Part shown: one piece after another, positions 7,387 through 15,735 of the stretch
How positions within the stretch are numbered: position 1 is the first letter of the stretch
Layout: the number at the start of each line of letters is the position of its first letter
Source: Pseudomonadota bacterium
GTDB taxonomy: Bacteria > Pseudomonadota > Alphaproteobacteria > Rhizobiales > Kaistiaceae
Assembly: GCA_023391905.1 (NCBI GenBank)
Contig: JAEWAD010000445.1
Coordinates: forward strand, 1-20,586
Length of the DNA stretch: 20,586 nt
Direction: 5' to 3'
The notes under the pieces: generated by a model
What the model was told of the DNA's origin: nothing
The model's input: only the letters and a program-made list of their open reading frames with translations
The model's database searches: none
Program-made: the position numbers and the translations under genes

Positions 7387-8391
7387 TCAGGCGGGCAGAA
7401 GCTCCGACAGGTTCTCCCGCGCGACCAGCGGCTGCCGGTCGTAGCGGAAGCAGGAGGCGGTGTGGCTGTCGCCGAGCCGGTAGAGCGGCGGGTCGGTGGC
7501 GCAGATGTCCATCGCGACCGGGCAGCGCGAACGGAAGCGGCAACCCTCGCCGCCGCCGCCGGCCTCGCGCACCTTGATCGGCTGCGCGCCCCAGCGCTGG
7601 TCCAGATTGGGCCAGGGGATCGAGTCGACCAAAAGCTGCGTATAGGGATGCTGCGGATCCTTGATCACCGCGTCGACATCGCCCGCCTCCATCACCGCGC
7701 CGCGATAGAGCACGACGATCGATTTCGCGATGTGATAGGCGGTGGTCAGGTCATGCGTGATGTAGATGATCGAGACGCCATGGTCGCGCTGCAGGTTGCG
7801 CAGCGTCTCCAGGATGGTCGCGCGCAGCGACGCGTCCACCATCGACACCGGCTCGTCGGCGATCAGCAGGCGCGGCTTCAGGAGCAGCGCGCGGGCGACG
7901 TTGATGCGCTGGCGCTGGCCTCCGGAAAGCTGGTGCGGGAAGCGGCCGAGGATATCCTCCGGCCGGAGGCCCACCGCCGTCAGCGCCCCCTCCATCTTGT
8001 CGCGGGCGTCGGCCTTCGACTTCGCCAGCTTGAAGTGCTTGATCGGCACGGAGAGCAGGTGGTCGACCGTGTAGAACGGGTTGAAGACGGCGAACGGATC
8101 CTGGAACACCGCCTGCACCTCGCGGCGATAGGCGAGCCGCTCCTTGCCCTGCAGGTTGGCGACGTTCTTGCCGCGATAGATGATCTGGCCGGCCGACGGC
8201 GAGATGAAGCCGAGCAGCAGCATGGCGAGCGTGGTCTTGCCGCTGCCGCTCTCGCCGGCGACGGTCAGGATGGTCGGCTCGTCCTCCTTCAACGTCATCG
8301 AGAAATTGCGCAGCGCGATGGTCGAACGCCCACCGGTGAGGCCGCCCGTATAGACCTTGGAGACGTTTTCGAGGCGCAGAAGATCGGCCAT
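7387..8391 (-). CDS. Dpp/Opp-type ABC transporter ATPase, DppF/OppF-like
   Basis: This 334-residue ATPase is one of two that energise the oligopeptide-type importer encoded here. Walker A (GESGSGKTT, 46-54), Q-loop Q97 (VFQDP), signature LSGGQ at 155-159, Walker B with D179/E180 (LLIADEP) and switch H213 (ITHD) are all intact. The cysteine-containing C-terminal oligopeptide/dipeptide extension (CRFRSRCP) is also present, as in DppF. I chose the ATG at 8391: it lies one base after the stop of the preceding ATPase gene and has GGAGAGGG upstream. An in-frame ATG at 8409 would add six residues and overlap the neighbour. Such pairs serve peptide, nickel and also oligosaccharide importers; the sugar-acid genes downstream favour a carbohydrate. 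Confidence 0.9.
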   Translation of the reverse strand: MADLLRLENVSKVYTGGLTGGRSTIALRNFSMTLKEDEPTILTVAGESGSGKTTLAMLLLGFISPSAGQIIYRGKNVANLQGKERLAYRREVQAVFQDPFAVFNPFYTVDHLLSVPIKHFKLAKSKADARDKMEGALTAVGLRPEDILGRFPHQLSGGQRQRINVARALLLKPRLLIADEPVSMVDASLRATILETLRNLQRDHGVSIIYITHDLTTAYHIAKSIVVLYRGAVMEAGDVDAVIKDPQHPYTQLLVDSIPWPNLDQRWGAQPIKVREAGGGGEGCRFRSRCPVAMDICATDPPLYRLGDSHTASCFRYDRQPLVARENLSELLPA

Positions 8392-8392
8392 G

Positions 8393-9424
<1,032 letters not shown>

Positions 9425-9429
9425 GGCGG

Positions 9430-10338
9430 TCACTCCGTCCTCCGGACGCGGGGATTGGCGAGTTCGTCGAGCCCCATGTTGATGAGGGCGAGCGACCCCA
9501 GGATCAGGATCATCGCGACCGAGGGGATGATCGGCCACCACCACCAGCCGTTGAAGAAGGCGCCCTGCGACTGCGCCGCCCAGATCAGGTTGCCGAGCAG
9601 CGGCTCGCGCAGCGGTCCGAGGCCGAGCACGGCGAGATAGAAGGACGCGAACACCGCCGCGAACACCTGCGCCACGAAGGCGGCCGCGATGAACGGCAGC
9701 AGGCAGGGCATGATCTCCTTGAAGATGATGCCGAGGTCGCTGACGCCGGAGAGCTTAGCGACGGCGACGAACTGCCTCTCCTTCATCGTCAGCACCTGGG
9801 AGCGGATCACCAGCGTCGGCCCCATCCAGGCGAGCAGGACGACGATCATCGCCATGGTCAGGATGGTAACGTCGCGCTTGTCGAGCGAGCCGGCGATGAC
9901 GACCTGGATCATCAGCACCGGGATCGGCGTCAGGATCTGGCAGACGGTGCGGATCGTGGCGTCGATCTTGCCGCTGAAATAGGCCGAGATGAAGCCGAAG
10001 ATGACGCCGACAATGGTTCCGATGCCGCCGGCGAGCAGGCCGATCACGGCCGTCTGCCACATGCCGACGACCATGGCGGCATAGAGGTCGCGACCAAAGA
10101 AGTCGGTACCGAACGGATAGCGCCAGCTCGGCGGCTTCTTGAGCGCGGCCGAGAGCGGATAGGCGTGTTTCGGATTGATCGTCATCAGGCCGATGACGGT
10201 GAAGGCCGTCAGTCCGAACAGGATCAGGATGCCGATCGCCAGGCCCTTGTTGCGGCGCATATAGCGCATCACGCGGACGGCGCGTCCCGGCTGTTCGATG
10301 CGGGTGGTCTCGGCTGGCGGCAGCGCGATGGTCGACAT
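9430..10338 (-). CDS. Dpp/Opp-type ABC transporter permease, DppC/OppC-like
   Basis: This 302-residue inner-membrane subunit has a first hydrophobic helix at about residues 31-52. It then carries the DppC hallmark FGTDFFGRDLYAAMVVG (76-92), further transmembrane segments, and the cytoplasmic EAA-type coupling loop at about 193-213 (AKLSGVSDLG...IMPCLLP). The C-terminal part includes an unusual run of four tryptophans (GWWWWP). The ATG at 10338 has AGGAG at 7-nt spacing that overlaps the stop of the preceding permease gene, indicating coupling. It pairs with the DppB-like protein to form the translocation channel. Confidence 0.92.
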   Translation of the reverse strand: MSTIALPPAETTRIEQPGRAVRVMRYMRRNKGLAIGILILFGLTAFTVIGLMTINPKHAYPLSAALKKPPSWRYPFGTDFFGRDLYAAMVVGMWQTAVIGLLAGGIGTIVGVIFGFISAYFSGKIDATIRTVCQILTPIPVLMIQVVIAGSLDKRDVTILTMAMIVVLLAWMGPTLVIRSQVLTMKERQFVAVAKLSGVSDLGIIFKEIMPCLLPFIAAAFVAQVFAAVFASFYLAVLGLGPLREPLLGNLIWAAQSQGAFFNGWWWWPIIPSVAMILILGSLALINMGLDELANPRVRRTE

Positions 10339-10348
10339 GCTGGCGCTC

Positions 10349-11347
10349 CTAGGAGTTCTTGATGCGGGGATCGAGCAGCGGATAGATGAACTCCACCAGG
10401 GTCATCAGCAGCGCGACCGCGATCGTGATGAAGAGCACGATGCCGTAGATGGTCGGGAAGTCGTTGGCGCGGATGGCGAGGTTCAGCATGTTGCCGATAC
10501 CCGGCAAGCCGAACAGGCCCTCGACGATGATGGCGGAGCCGATCACCGTGCCGAGTGCCAGCGCCAGGCCCGTGATCTGCGGCAGCAGAGCGTTGCGGAG
10601 ATAGTAGTCGCGGAAGATGCGGCCGCCGGTCAGCCCCTTGTGCTCGGCGAAGTTCACATAGTCCTCGCCCTGGATGGTGATGCCCATGCCGCGCATCGAC
10701 AGCACCCAGCCGCCGACCGAGCCGAAGATCAGCGCCAGCGCCGGCAGGATCTGGTGCTTCAGCATGTCGAGCGCGAAGCTCCACGACCAGGTCGGCACGA
10801 TGCCGACCGAATAGGCGCCGCCGAGCGGCAGCCATTTCAGGCGGAAGCCGATGAAGAAGATCAGCAGGATGCCCATGATCACCGGCGGCACGCCGGTCAG
10901 CAGGATGAAGGGCGTGGCGGTCAGGCGCAGCCAACGCGGCGCGCGCGGCCAGGCGGCGACGGCGCCGAGCAGATTGCCGATGACGAAGCTCAGGATCGTG
11001 GTGACCAGCAGCAGGCCGATCGTCCAGGGCAACGACTGCGCGATCAGCTCCGACACGGTCGAAGGATAGCGATAGAGCGAATAGCCGAAGTCCATCCGCA
11101 CGATGTTGCCCAGATAGGTCCAGTATTGATGCAGCAAGGGCTGGTCGAGGCCGAATTGCTGCTGCATCGAGGCAATGATCTTTTCGAGATCCTGCGGCGA
11201 AAAACCGCCGGTGCGGGCCAGTTCGCCGAAGCGCTCGCGGAGCGCGTTGCGGTTCGACAGGCGCGGGATGAAGAAGACGATGGTCGACGCGGCCCAGATA
11301 ACCAGGACGAGGAAGAGCAGGCGCCGGATTGCAAGCTTGAGGGTCAC
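10349..11347 (-). CDS. Dpp/Opp-type ABC transporter permease, DppB/OppB-like
   Basis: This 332-residue inner-membrane subunit starts with a positively charged end and a membrane helix (LLFLVLVIWAASTIVFFIP, about 10-28). The periplasmic domain follows, ending near FGLDQPLLHQYWTYLGN, then membrane helices and the phrase TGVPPVIMGILLIFFIGF (151-168) common in DppB. The EAA loop is about 234-256 (AEHKGLTGG...RNALLP). The C-terminus is PLLDPRIKNS. The start is a GTG at 11347 with AGGAA about 10 nt upstream. It lies 75 bp after the binding-protein gene, a gap that contains a GC-rich hairpin, and 10 bp before the second permease gene. Confidence 0.92.
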   Translation of the reverse strand: MTLKLAIRRLLFLVLVIWAASTIVFFIPRLSNRNALRERFGELARTGGFSPQDLEKIIASMQQQFGLDQPLLHQYWTYLGNIVRMDFGYSLYRYPSTVSELIAQSLPWTIGLLLVTTILSFVIGNLLGAVAAWPRAPRWLRLTATPFILLTGVPPVIMGILLIFFIGFRLKWLPLGGAYSVGIVPTWSWSFALDMLKHQILPALALIFGSVGGWVLSMRGMGITIQGEDYVNFAEHKGLTGGRIFRDYYLRNALLPQITGLALALGTVIGSAIIVEGLFGLPGIGNMLNLAIRANDFPTIYGIVLFITIAVALLMTLVEFIYPLLDPRIKNS

Positions 11348-11380
11348 TGGGAACGTTCCTGGGGTCTCTTGCCAGCGGGA

Positions 11381-11407
11381 GAGCGCGCGCCCGAGGGACG
11401 CGCGCCC
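11381..11407 (-). other. GC-rich hairpin after the family 5 binding-protein gene
   Basis: A 9-bp stem (GGGCGCGCG against CGCGCGCTC on the minus strand, with one G-U pair) encloses a 9-nt loop. It sits between the binding-protein stop and the first permease start and has no U-tract. A hairpin in this place typically protects the binding-protein part of the mRNA and lowers downstream expression, so that the binding protein is made in excess. Confidence 0.6.
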
Positions 11408-11422
11408 TTTGTTGCAAGCGGG

Positions 11423-13216
11423 TTACTTCCCGGAGGGCTCAAGCCCCGTGACGACCAGAAGGCCGGTATGCGCCCAGAACGCGCCGTTGGAACCATCGGC
11501 GAGGTTGGTCGAGCTCGGCCAGTTCTTCCAGTAGTGCGTGTTGTAGGGGATGCGGTGCAGCCACTGGATGACCGGCACGTCGATCGTGTCGCGCCAGTAG
11601 ATGCCGAGAGCCTTCGCGGCGCCTTCCTGGAACTTCGGATCGTCGGAATCGAGCGGCGAGATCTCGTCGAGGATCTTGTCGTATTCCTCGTTCTTGTAGC
11701 GCGAGAAGCGGTTGTTGCCGGCAGCGGAACCGATGGTGCTGCTGTACTTGCCGTGGAAGAGGTTCAGAGCCTCGAACGGGTCGTACAGGCTGGCGCCGTG
11801 GCCGAACAGGTAGAAGCCCGGCTTGCCGTCGACCATGTTCTGGAAGGCGTCGGTGCCGAAGTTGACGTTGGAATCGAAGCCCGCCTGCCGCAGCATTTCG
11901 GCCAGCACCGGTGCCAGGTCGCCATGGATGGTGTCGAAGGCCTGGATGGTGGCGTCGAACGTCTTGCCGTCCTTCTCCCAGAGGTCGTCGGAGTTCTTGG
12001 TGAAGCCCGCCTCTTCCATGAGCTTGGCGCTCGCCTCGGGATCGAACTTGCCGGGCTCGTACTTCGCCTCTTCCGCCTTCACCGCCGGCGCATCCGCGAA
12101 TTTCTGCAGGTTCGGATAGAGCGGGAACGGATAGATGGTCGCGATCTTGGCGCCGTCGTAGAGCACCTCGTTGATGAGATCGCGGTTGATGGCGAGGCTG
12201 ACTGCCTTGCGGACGCGCGGGTCGTCATAGCCGGGCAGCTGCGTGTTCATCCAGAGCGAGTTGGGCCACCAGTCGAGATAGCCATAGGGCGACTCGGTGC
12301 CGGTCCAGGACTGGATGTCCTTGTTCTGCTCGAGAATGTTGCCGATCACCTGGGCGCGCATGTCGACCGAGGAGTCGAACTCGTTGTTGACGAGGCGCTG
12401 GGCGACGGTGTCGATCGGCTGGTTCAGGATGTTGGCGACGATGACGCGCTTCACCGCCGGCTCGGCCTTGACGCGGCCGGCCTTGACCGCCCACCAGTCC
12501 GGACGCAGGTCGAGGATCTTCTGGGTGGCGTTCCAGGCGACGATCCGGTACGGGCCGGAGCTCGGCATCTCGTCGAGGCCGACGGCGGCGACCGGGTCAG
12601 GCTGGGCCGACATCCATTCCGCCGGAACGATCGGCAGGCCGGTGTCGAACTTCTCCGTCAGCACCTCGAACTTGAAGCGCGGCGCGGGCTGCTTGAACTT
12701 CATCTCGACGGTCAGGTCGTCCTTGGCCGTCACGCTCTCGACAAACTGCTGGAAGTGGGCGTGATACGGCAGCGACTGCCGCTGCATCTGGCCTTCGAAC
12801 GTATAGACGACGTCCTTGGCAGTAACCGGCTTGCCGTCACTCCACTTCGCGTCCTTGTTGAGCTTGATCTCCAGCGAGGTAAAGTCCGGGCTGGTGTATT
12901 CCATGCTGTCGGCCAGCCACGGAATGAACTCGCTCTTGAAGATGCCGTAGTACATCAGCGGCTCGAACAGGAGGTTGTTGCCTTCCTGGTGCGTATAGCC
13001 GGGCAGAACCCACGGATTGGTGGTGCCGATCGACGTACCGCCGGAAACGCCCCAGCCGAGAACCAGCGACTGGTTGCGCGGCACCTCGGGCAGCGGGGTC
13101 TTGGGCTTGATCTCCTGCGCCGCGGGCAGGCCCGCGTTCTGCGCGAACGACGCGGCCGGCACCAACAGCGCCGCCGCGGCCAGCATGGCGCCGGCAAGTC
13201 TCTTCAGATTGACCAT
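11423..13216 (-). CDS. ABC transporter substrate-binding protein, family 5 (oligopeptide/oligosaccharide type)
   Basis: This 597-residue periplasmic binding protein captures the substrate for the Dpp/Opp-type importer encoded after it. A Sec signal peptide is clear: KRLAGAMLAAAALLVPAASFA with cleavage expected after A25. Family 5 features include LFEPLMYYG, the AKWSDGKPVTAKDVVYTFE segment (about 122-140) and the long alpha/beta lobes. It is longer than typical DppA (about 535), as seen in family members that bind oligosaccharides. ATG at 13216 has a GGGAGGAG ribosome binding site. It is the first gene of the ten-gene operon, preceded by a long untranslated region. The downstream sugar-acid dehydratases point to a plant-type oligosaccharide or uronide as ligand; that is inference. 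Confidence 0.9.
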   Translation of the reverse strand: MVNLKRLAGAMLAAAALLVPAASFAQNAGLPAAQEIKPKTPLPEVPRNQSLVLGWGVSGGTSIGTTNPWVLPGYTHQEGNNLLFEPLMYYGIFKSEFIPWLADSMEYTSPDFTSLEIKLNKDAKWSDGKPVTAKDVVYTFEGQMQRQSLPYHAHFQQFVESVTAKDDLTVEMKFKQPAPRFKFEVLTEKFDTGLPIVPAEWMSAQPDPVAAVGLDEMPSSGPYRIVAWNATQKILDLRPDWWAVKAGRVKAEPAVKRVIVANILNQPIDTVAQRLVNNEFDSSVDMRAQVIGNILEQNKDIQSWTGTESPYGYLDWWPNSLWMNTQLPGYDDPRVRKAVSLAINRDLINEVLYDGAKIATIYPFPLYPNLQKFADAPAVKAEEAKYEPGKFDPEASAKLMEEAGFTKNSDDLWEKDGKTFDATIQAFDTIHGDLAPVLAEMLRQAGFDSNVNFGTDAFQNMVDGKPGFYLFGHGASLYDPFEALNLFHGKYSSTIGSAAGNNRFSRYKNEEYDKILDEISPLDSDDPKFQEGAAKALGIYWRDTIDVPVIQWLHRIPYNTHYWKNWPSSTNLADGSNGAFWAHTGLLVVTGLEPSGK

Positions 13217-13304
13217 ATGACAGAACTCCTCCCTTTACTGTCGAATGGAGCAGATGTCTTCACTTAAACCTGAACGGCACCTTCAAATGCCGAACGTCAT
13301 TCCT

Positions 13305-13322
13305 TTCGGAATTACTTCCGAA
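13305..13322. promoter_or_regulatory. Perfect 7-bp dyad in the operon leader
   Basis: TTCGGAA and TTCCGAA flank a 4-nt loop (TTAC), about 90 bases before the binding-protein start. It could be a leader-RNA hairpin or an operator half-site pair. No regulator can be assigned from the sequence. Confidence 0.45.
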
Positions 13323-13546
13323 GCTACGAGATTCCGATACGGGCAGCGGTATTGCTTTGTCTTCTCGCCGCGTGAACCGAAATCCGTTCCTCCTGCAGGG
13401 CCGACGCCGGCGGATGCCGATGGCCCTCGAAATCGACCGCGCAGGGCCGACCGGAAACACGTAGTTCTTCTTGCGCCATTCTGGATGGCGGAATTTCAGG
13501 CAAGCATATTTACCTCGATCCGAGCGGACCGAGCAGTCAATCCAGT

Positions 13547-13567
13547 CGATTCATAGAAAATGAATCG
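13547..13567. promoter_or_regulatory. Perfect 8-bp AT-rich dyad in the operon leader
   Basis: CGATTCAT and ATGAATCG flank a 5-nt spacer (AGAAA). It lies about 83 bases downstream of the candidate -10 element on the minus strand. The A/T-rich perfect symmetry is typical of a regulator binding site, but an RNA hairpin is equally possible. Confidence 0.45.
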
Positions 13568-13649
13568 GACATGTCAGCGTTTTTATCATCTCCCCTTCGC
13601 GGTTCTGCTCAATGTTATAGCAGATCACGCTTATATATTGTTACTCTTA

Positions 13650-13677
13650 GCATTAGGTCATTTTTCAGACCTGTCAA
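13650..13677 (-). promoter_or_regulatory. Candidate sigma-70 promoter of the ten-gene operon
   Basis: On the minus strand a consensus -35 TTGACA (13677-13672) is followed after 16 bases by TAATGC (13655-13650). The spacer itself is a short inverted repeat, AGGTC...GACCT, and could be an operator. If used, this gives a 5' leader of about 430 bases before the binding-protein start. A closer promoter cannot be excluded. Confidence 0.5.
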
Positions 13678-13792
13678 TCGCGAAGACGTCTAAACTGCTT
13701 CGAATTAATGTTGGCCGCTTCTCTGCGGCAAACGGAGATGCAGGCAAGCTTCATCCCGCGCCGCCCGTCGCGGAAGCGGCGGCTCGGCATCG

Positions 13793-13860
13793 TCAGCAGG
13801 GTCGGAACAGCGCCGCAACAGCGGCACCGGTCAGGGGTCCGTCTGGGTCGCGATCGTCAT
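13793..13860 (-). pseudogene. Broken or very short reading frame directly after the GntR gene
   Basis: An ATG at 13860 has an ideal ribosome binding site (GGGGAGGA, 13874-13867) and lies 33 bases after the GntR stop, but the frame ends after nine codons at a TGA (13833-13831). The run CCCC just before the stop suggests loss of one C; with that base restored the frame continues to 13793 as MTIATQTD followed by PLTGAAVAALFRPC. Another one-base shift would give LLTMPSR. The pattern LFRP...LT-x-P-x-R faintly recalls the N-terminus of NADH:flavin oxidoreductase/old yellow enzyme proteins. I read it as the 5' remnant of a lost second cistron, but a leader peptide is possible. Confidence 0.35.
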
Positions 13861-13893
13861 GGCAGGTCCTCCCCTTTGTGCAGCAAACGGTGG

Positions 13894-14628
13894 TTAATCC
13901 ACCTTGTTCGGATGGTTGCGGCGCATGGCGCGCATCTGTTCGATGATGTGGCGGCCGGAGCCTTCGACATGGCGGGCGATCGTCGCCGCGGCCCTGTCGG
14001 CATCCTGGGCCTTGATCGCGTCGAGCGCTTCCTGGTGTTCGCGCATCACGGCGGCCTGCCGCCCGACCGAGATCGGCAGGCGACGGCTGATGGCGCGCAG
14101 GATCTCGCGGTGCTTCCACCAGAGATCGACGGCGTGCCGGTTGTAGTGGCGCGCATACATGGTGTGGTGGAACTGCGTGTCGAGCAGGCCATGCCGGGCC
14201 GGATCGCCGTAGTTGATCTGCAGCATCTCGGCATGCAGCGCCTCGAGCTTGGCGATGTCGGCGCCGCTGGCGATGCCGACGAACCAGCGCGTCAGCGCCG
14301 GCTCGATCAGCACCTCGATCTCGTAGATGTCGCGAATGAACTCCTCGTCGATCGGCCGGACGCGGGCGCCGCGGTTCGGCGCCATGACGACGAAGCCCTC
14401 GCCGCGCAATTGCTGCAGCGCCTCGCGGATCGGATTGGTCGAGGTGCCGTGCCGCTCGGCGAGTTCGGCGACGACCAAGCGGGCATTGGCCGGCAGCCGG
14501 CCGGAGATGATGTCCTCGCGGATCGCCTCATAGACGGGCCCGCCGCGATGAGGCGCCTCCAGCTCCGCTATGTCGAGGGTCGAAACGATGTTCATCGCGC
14601 CCGCCGCACCATCCGTCCTCATGCCCAT
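13894..14628 (-). CDS. GntR-family transcriptional regulator with FCD domain
   Basis: This is a 244-residue (from ATG 14628) DNA-binding regulator. The winged helix-turn-helix spans about residues 31-92 (VYEAIREDIISGRL, then VAELAERHGTSTNPIREALQQLRGEG, then the wing ending ARVRPI). The all-helical FCD effector domain follows, with its metal-binding type residues: D in LLDTQFHH, and histidines in REHQEAL and ARHVEGSG. FCD regulators commonly sense sugar acids such as uronates, aldonates or lactate, which suits the adjacent hexuronate/aldonate operon. The start is uncertain: ATGs at 14628, 14622 and 14595 and a TTG at 14691 are all in frame, and none has a strong ribosome binding site; the helix-turn-helix is intact from any of them. 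A palindrome at 14670-14681 may be its own operator. Confidence 0.9.
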   Translation of the reverse strand: MGMRTDGAAGAMNIVSTLDIAELEAPHRGGPVYEAIREDIISGRLPANARLVVAELAERHGTSTNPIREALQQLRGEGFVVMAPNRGARVRPIDEEFIRDIYEIEVLIEPALTRWFVGIASGADIAKLEALHAEMLQINYGDPARHGLLDTQFHHTMYARHYNRHAVDLWWKHREILRAISRRLPISVGRQAAVMREHQEALDAIKAQDADRAAATIARHVEGSGRHIIEQMRAMRRNHPNKVD

Positions 14629-14669
14629 CGAGACCGGATCGCGGATCCGTAATGCGCAATCTTCCGAAA

Positions 14670-14681
14670 ATCGTGTACGAT
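14670..14681. promoter_or_regulatory. Candidate GntR/FCD operator
   Basis: ATCGT-GT-ACGAT is a palindrome with perfect 5-bp arms, 41 bases upstream of the ATG at 14628. It matches the T-N-G-T-A-T-A-C-N-A form reported for many GntR/FCD regulators with one central change. Its position suggests autoregulation. I found no second good copy upstream of the operon. Confidence 0.5.
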
Positions 14682-14880
14682 CCTGTCGCAATTGGTCGGC
14701 GCTGTCCAGCCCGTCGTACGGCGATCGTCACAACGACCGGCGAGAGGATGGAATCGCGCGCGCCAACCCCATTTTCCTACAGGATCACCGTCCGCTTGCA
14801 GGACGGCCGCCGGGGAACGATGTCGGCCCTGGTCCCTGGCGCGACCCTGGCATCAGGTCCCGACTGGGAAGGACATCACC

Positions 14881-15546
14881 ATGACCCTCAACATCAACGA
14901 CACGATCCCCGATTTCACCGCCGACACGACGATGGGCCCGATCCGGTTCCATGACTGGCTCGGCGATTCCTGGGGCATCCTCTTCTCGCATCCGAAGGAT
15001 TTCACGGCCGTCTGCACCACCGAACTCGGCTACATGGCGCGGCTGAAGCCCGAATTCGACAAGCGCGGCGTCAAGGTCATCGGCCTCTCGGTCGATCCGG
15101 TCGACCGGCATGAGGGCTGGGCGCGGGACATCGCCGAGACCCAGGGCCTGGCGCCGAACTTCCCGATGATCGGCGATCCGACGCTGGCGATCTCGAAGCT
15201 GCTCGACATGCTGCCGGCGACGGCGGGCGACACCTCGGACGGCCGCACCGCCGCCGACAACCAGACGGTGCGCAACGTCTACGTCATCGGCCCGGACAAG
15301 AAGATCAAGCTGGTGATCTCCTATCCGATGACGACAGGCCGGAATTTCGACGAGGTGCTGCGCGTGCTCGACTCGCTGCAGCTGACCGCCCGCTATCGCC
15401 TGGCGACGCCGGTCAACTGGCGGCCGGGCGACGACGTCATCATCGCCGGCTCGGTCAGCGACGACGAGGCGAAGACGCTCTATCCCGAGGGCTGGAAGGC
15501 GCCGAAGCCTTATATCCGCATCGTGCCGCAGCCGGTGCAGCACTGA
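14881..15546 (+). CDS. 1-Cys peroxiredoxin (Prx6-type, AhpC/TSA family)
   Basis: This 221-residue peroxiredoxin reduces hydrogen peroxide and organic hydroperoxides in the cytosol. The active-site phrase SHPKDFTAVCTTELG holds P38, T42 and the peroxidatic C45, with H37 next to it. No other cysteine occurs in the protein, so no resolving cysteine is present and it is a 1-Cys (Prx6) type. The long C-terminal extension (about 165-221, with TPVNWRPGDDVIIAG and YPEGW) is characteristic of this group. The ATG at 14881 has GGAAGGAC close upstream and starts the family sequence MTLNINDTIPDF. It is divergent from the GntR gene and followed by a hairpin, so it is probably a single-gene unit. Its link to the sugar genes is unclear. 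Confidence 0.94.
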   Translation: MTLNINDTIPDFTADTTMGPIRFHDWLGDSWGILFSHPKDFTAVCTTELGYMARLKPEFDKRGVKVIGLSVDPVDRHEGWARDIAETQGLAPNFPMIGDPTLAISKLLDMLPATAGDTSDGRTAADNQTVRNVYVIGPDKKIKLVISYPMTTGRNFDEVLRVLDSLQLTARYRLATPVNWRPGDDVIIAGSVSDDEAKTLYPEGWKAPKPYIRIVPQPVQH

Positions 15547-15571
15547 GGCGGCGAGCCCGAGAGCGGCCGGT

Positions 15572-15598
15572 GCCCGGCATTTCGCGAACAAGCCGGGC
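15572..15598 (+). terminator. Hairpin after the peroxiredoxin gene
   Basis: GCCCGGC and its exact complement GCCGGGC flank a 13-nt segment that contains the smaller palindrome TTCGCGAA. It lies 25 bases past the peroxiredoxin stop. No U-tract follows, so it is a weak or factor-dependent terminator at best. Confidence 0.45.
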
Positions 15599-15619
15599 GT
15601 CGGACGGCCCTCCTGCCGG

Positions 15620-15651
15620 CAGGCGGTGGTGGCAGTTGCTGCGACCGCCTG
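15620..15651. promoter_or_regulatory. 8-bp inverted repeat upstream of the small peptide gene
   Basis: CAGGCGGT and ACCGCCTG, perfectly complementary, flank 16 bases. The site is about 85 bases before the small peptide start. It could be an operator or leader hairpin; a clear promoter pair for the peptide gene is not visible. Confidence 0.35.
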
Positions 15652-15735
15652 ACAATCTGCCTGCCATCCAGAAGTCCCTCGACGGGGCAACGTCGCAGTG
15701 GCAGACTGGAAGGGCTTAAATAAGGAGGGCTGAGA

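Larger units (their letters stand above)
13217..13893. other. Gene-free region: promoter and long 5' leader of the transport/catabolic operon
   Basis: This 677-base stretch between the binding-protein start and the GntR stop holds no convincing full gene. Its middle (about 13500-13720) is clearly richer in A/T than the flanks. On the minus strand it holds the candidate promoter at 13650-13677, dyads at 13547-13567 and 13305-13322, and an 11-bp direct repeat GCAGGGCCGAC (13395-13405 and 13441-13451). At its GntR end lies the short or broken reading frame at 13793-13860. Open frames on the plus strand here have no ribosome binding site. Confidence 0.6.

Noticed and set aside
10298..13267. A 989-codon open frame on the plus strand
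   Set aside because: It lies exactly antisense to the binding-protein and permease genes. The translation is Arg/Asp/Val/Gln-rich without domains, as expected for a third-position mirror frame in GC-rich DNA.
13245..13556. A 103-codon plus-strand frame in the operon leader
   Set aside because: No ribosome binding site or recognisable domain; it overlaps the dyads and leader on the other strand.
13560..13946. A 128-codon plus-strand frame with a hydrophobic stretch (AYILLLLALG)
   Set aside because: There is no ribosome binding site. It runs through the AT-rich promoter region and into the antisense of the GntR gene, and its second half is low-complexity Ala/Arg.
14748..14954. Plus-strand frame starting MESRAPTPFSYR before the peroxiredoxin gene
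   Set aside because: It runs out of frame into the peroxiredoxin gene and its second half is a shifted reading of that gene; the peroxiredoxin start at 14881 has the better ribosome binding site.
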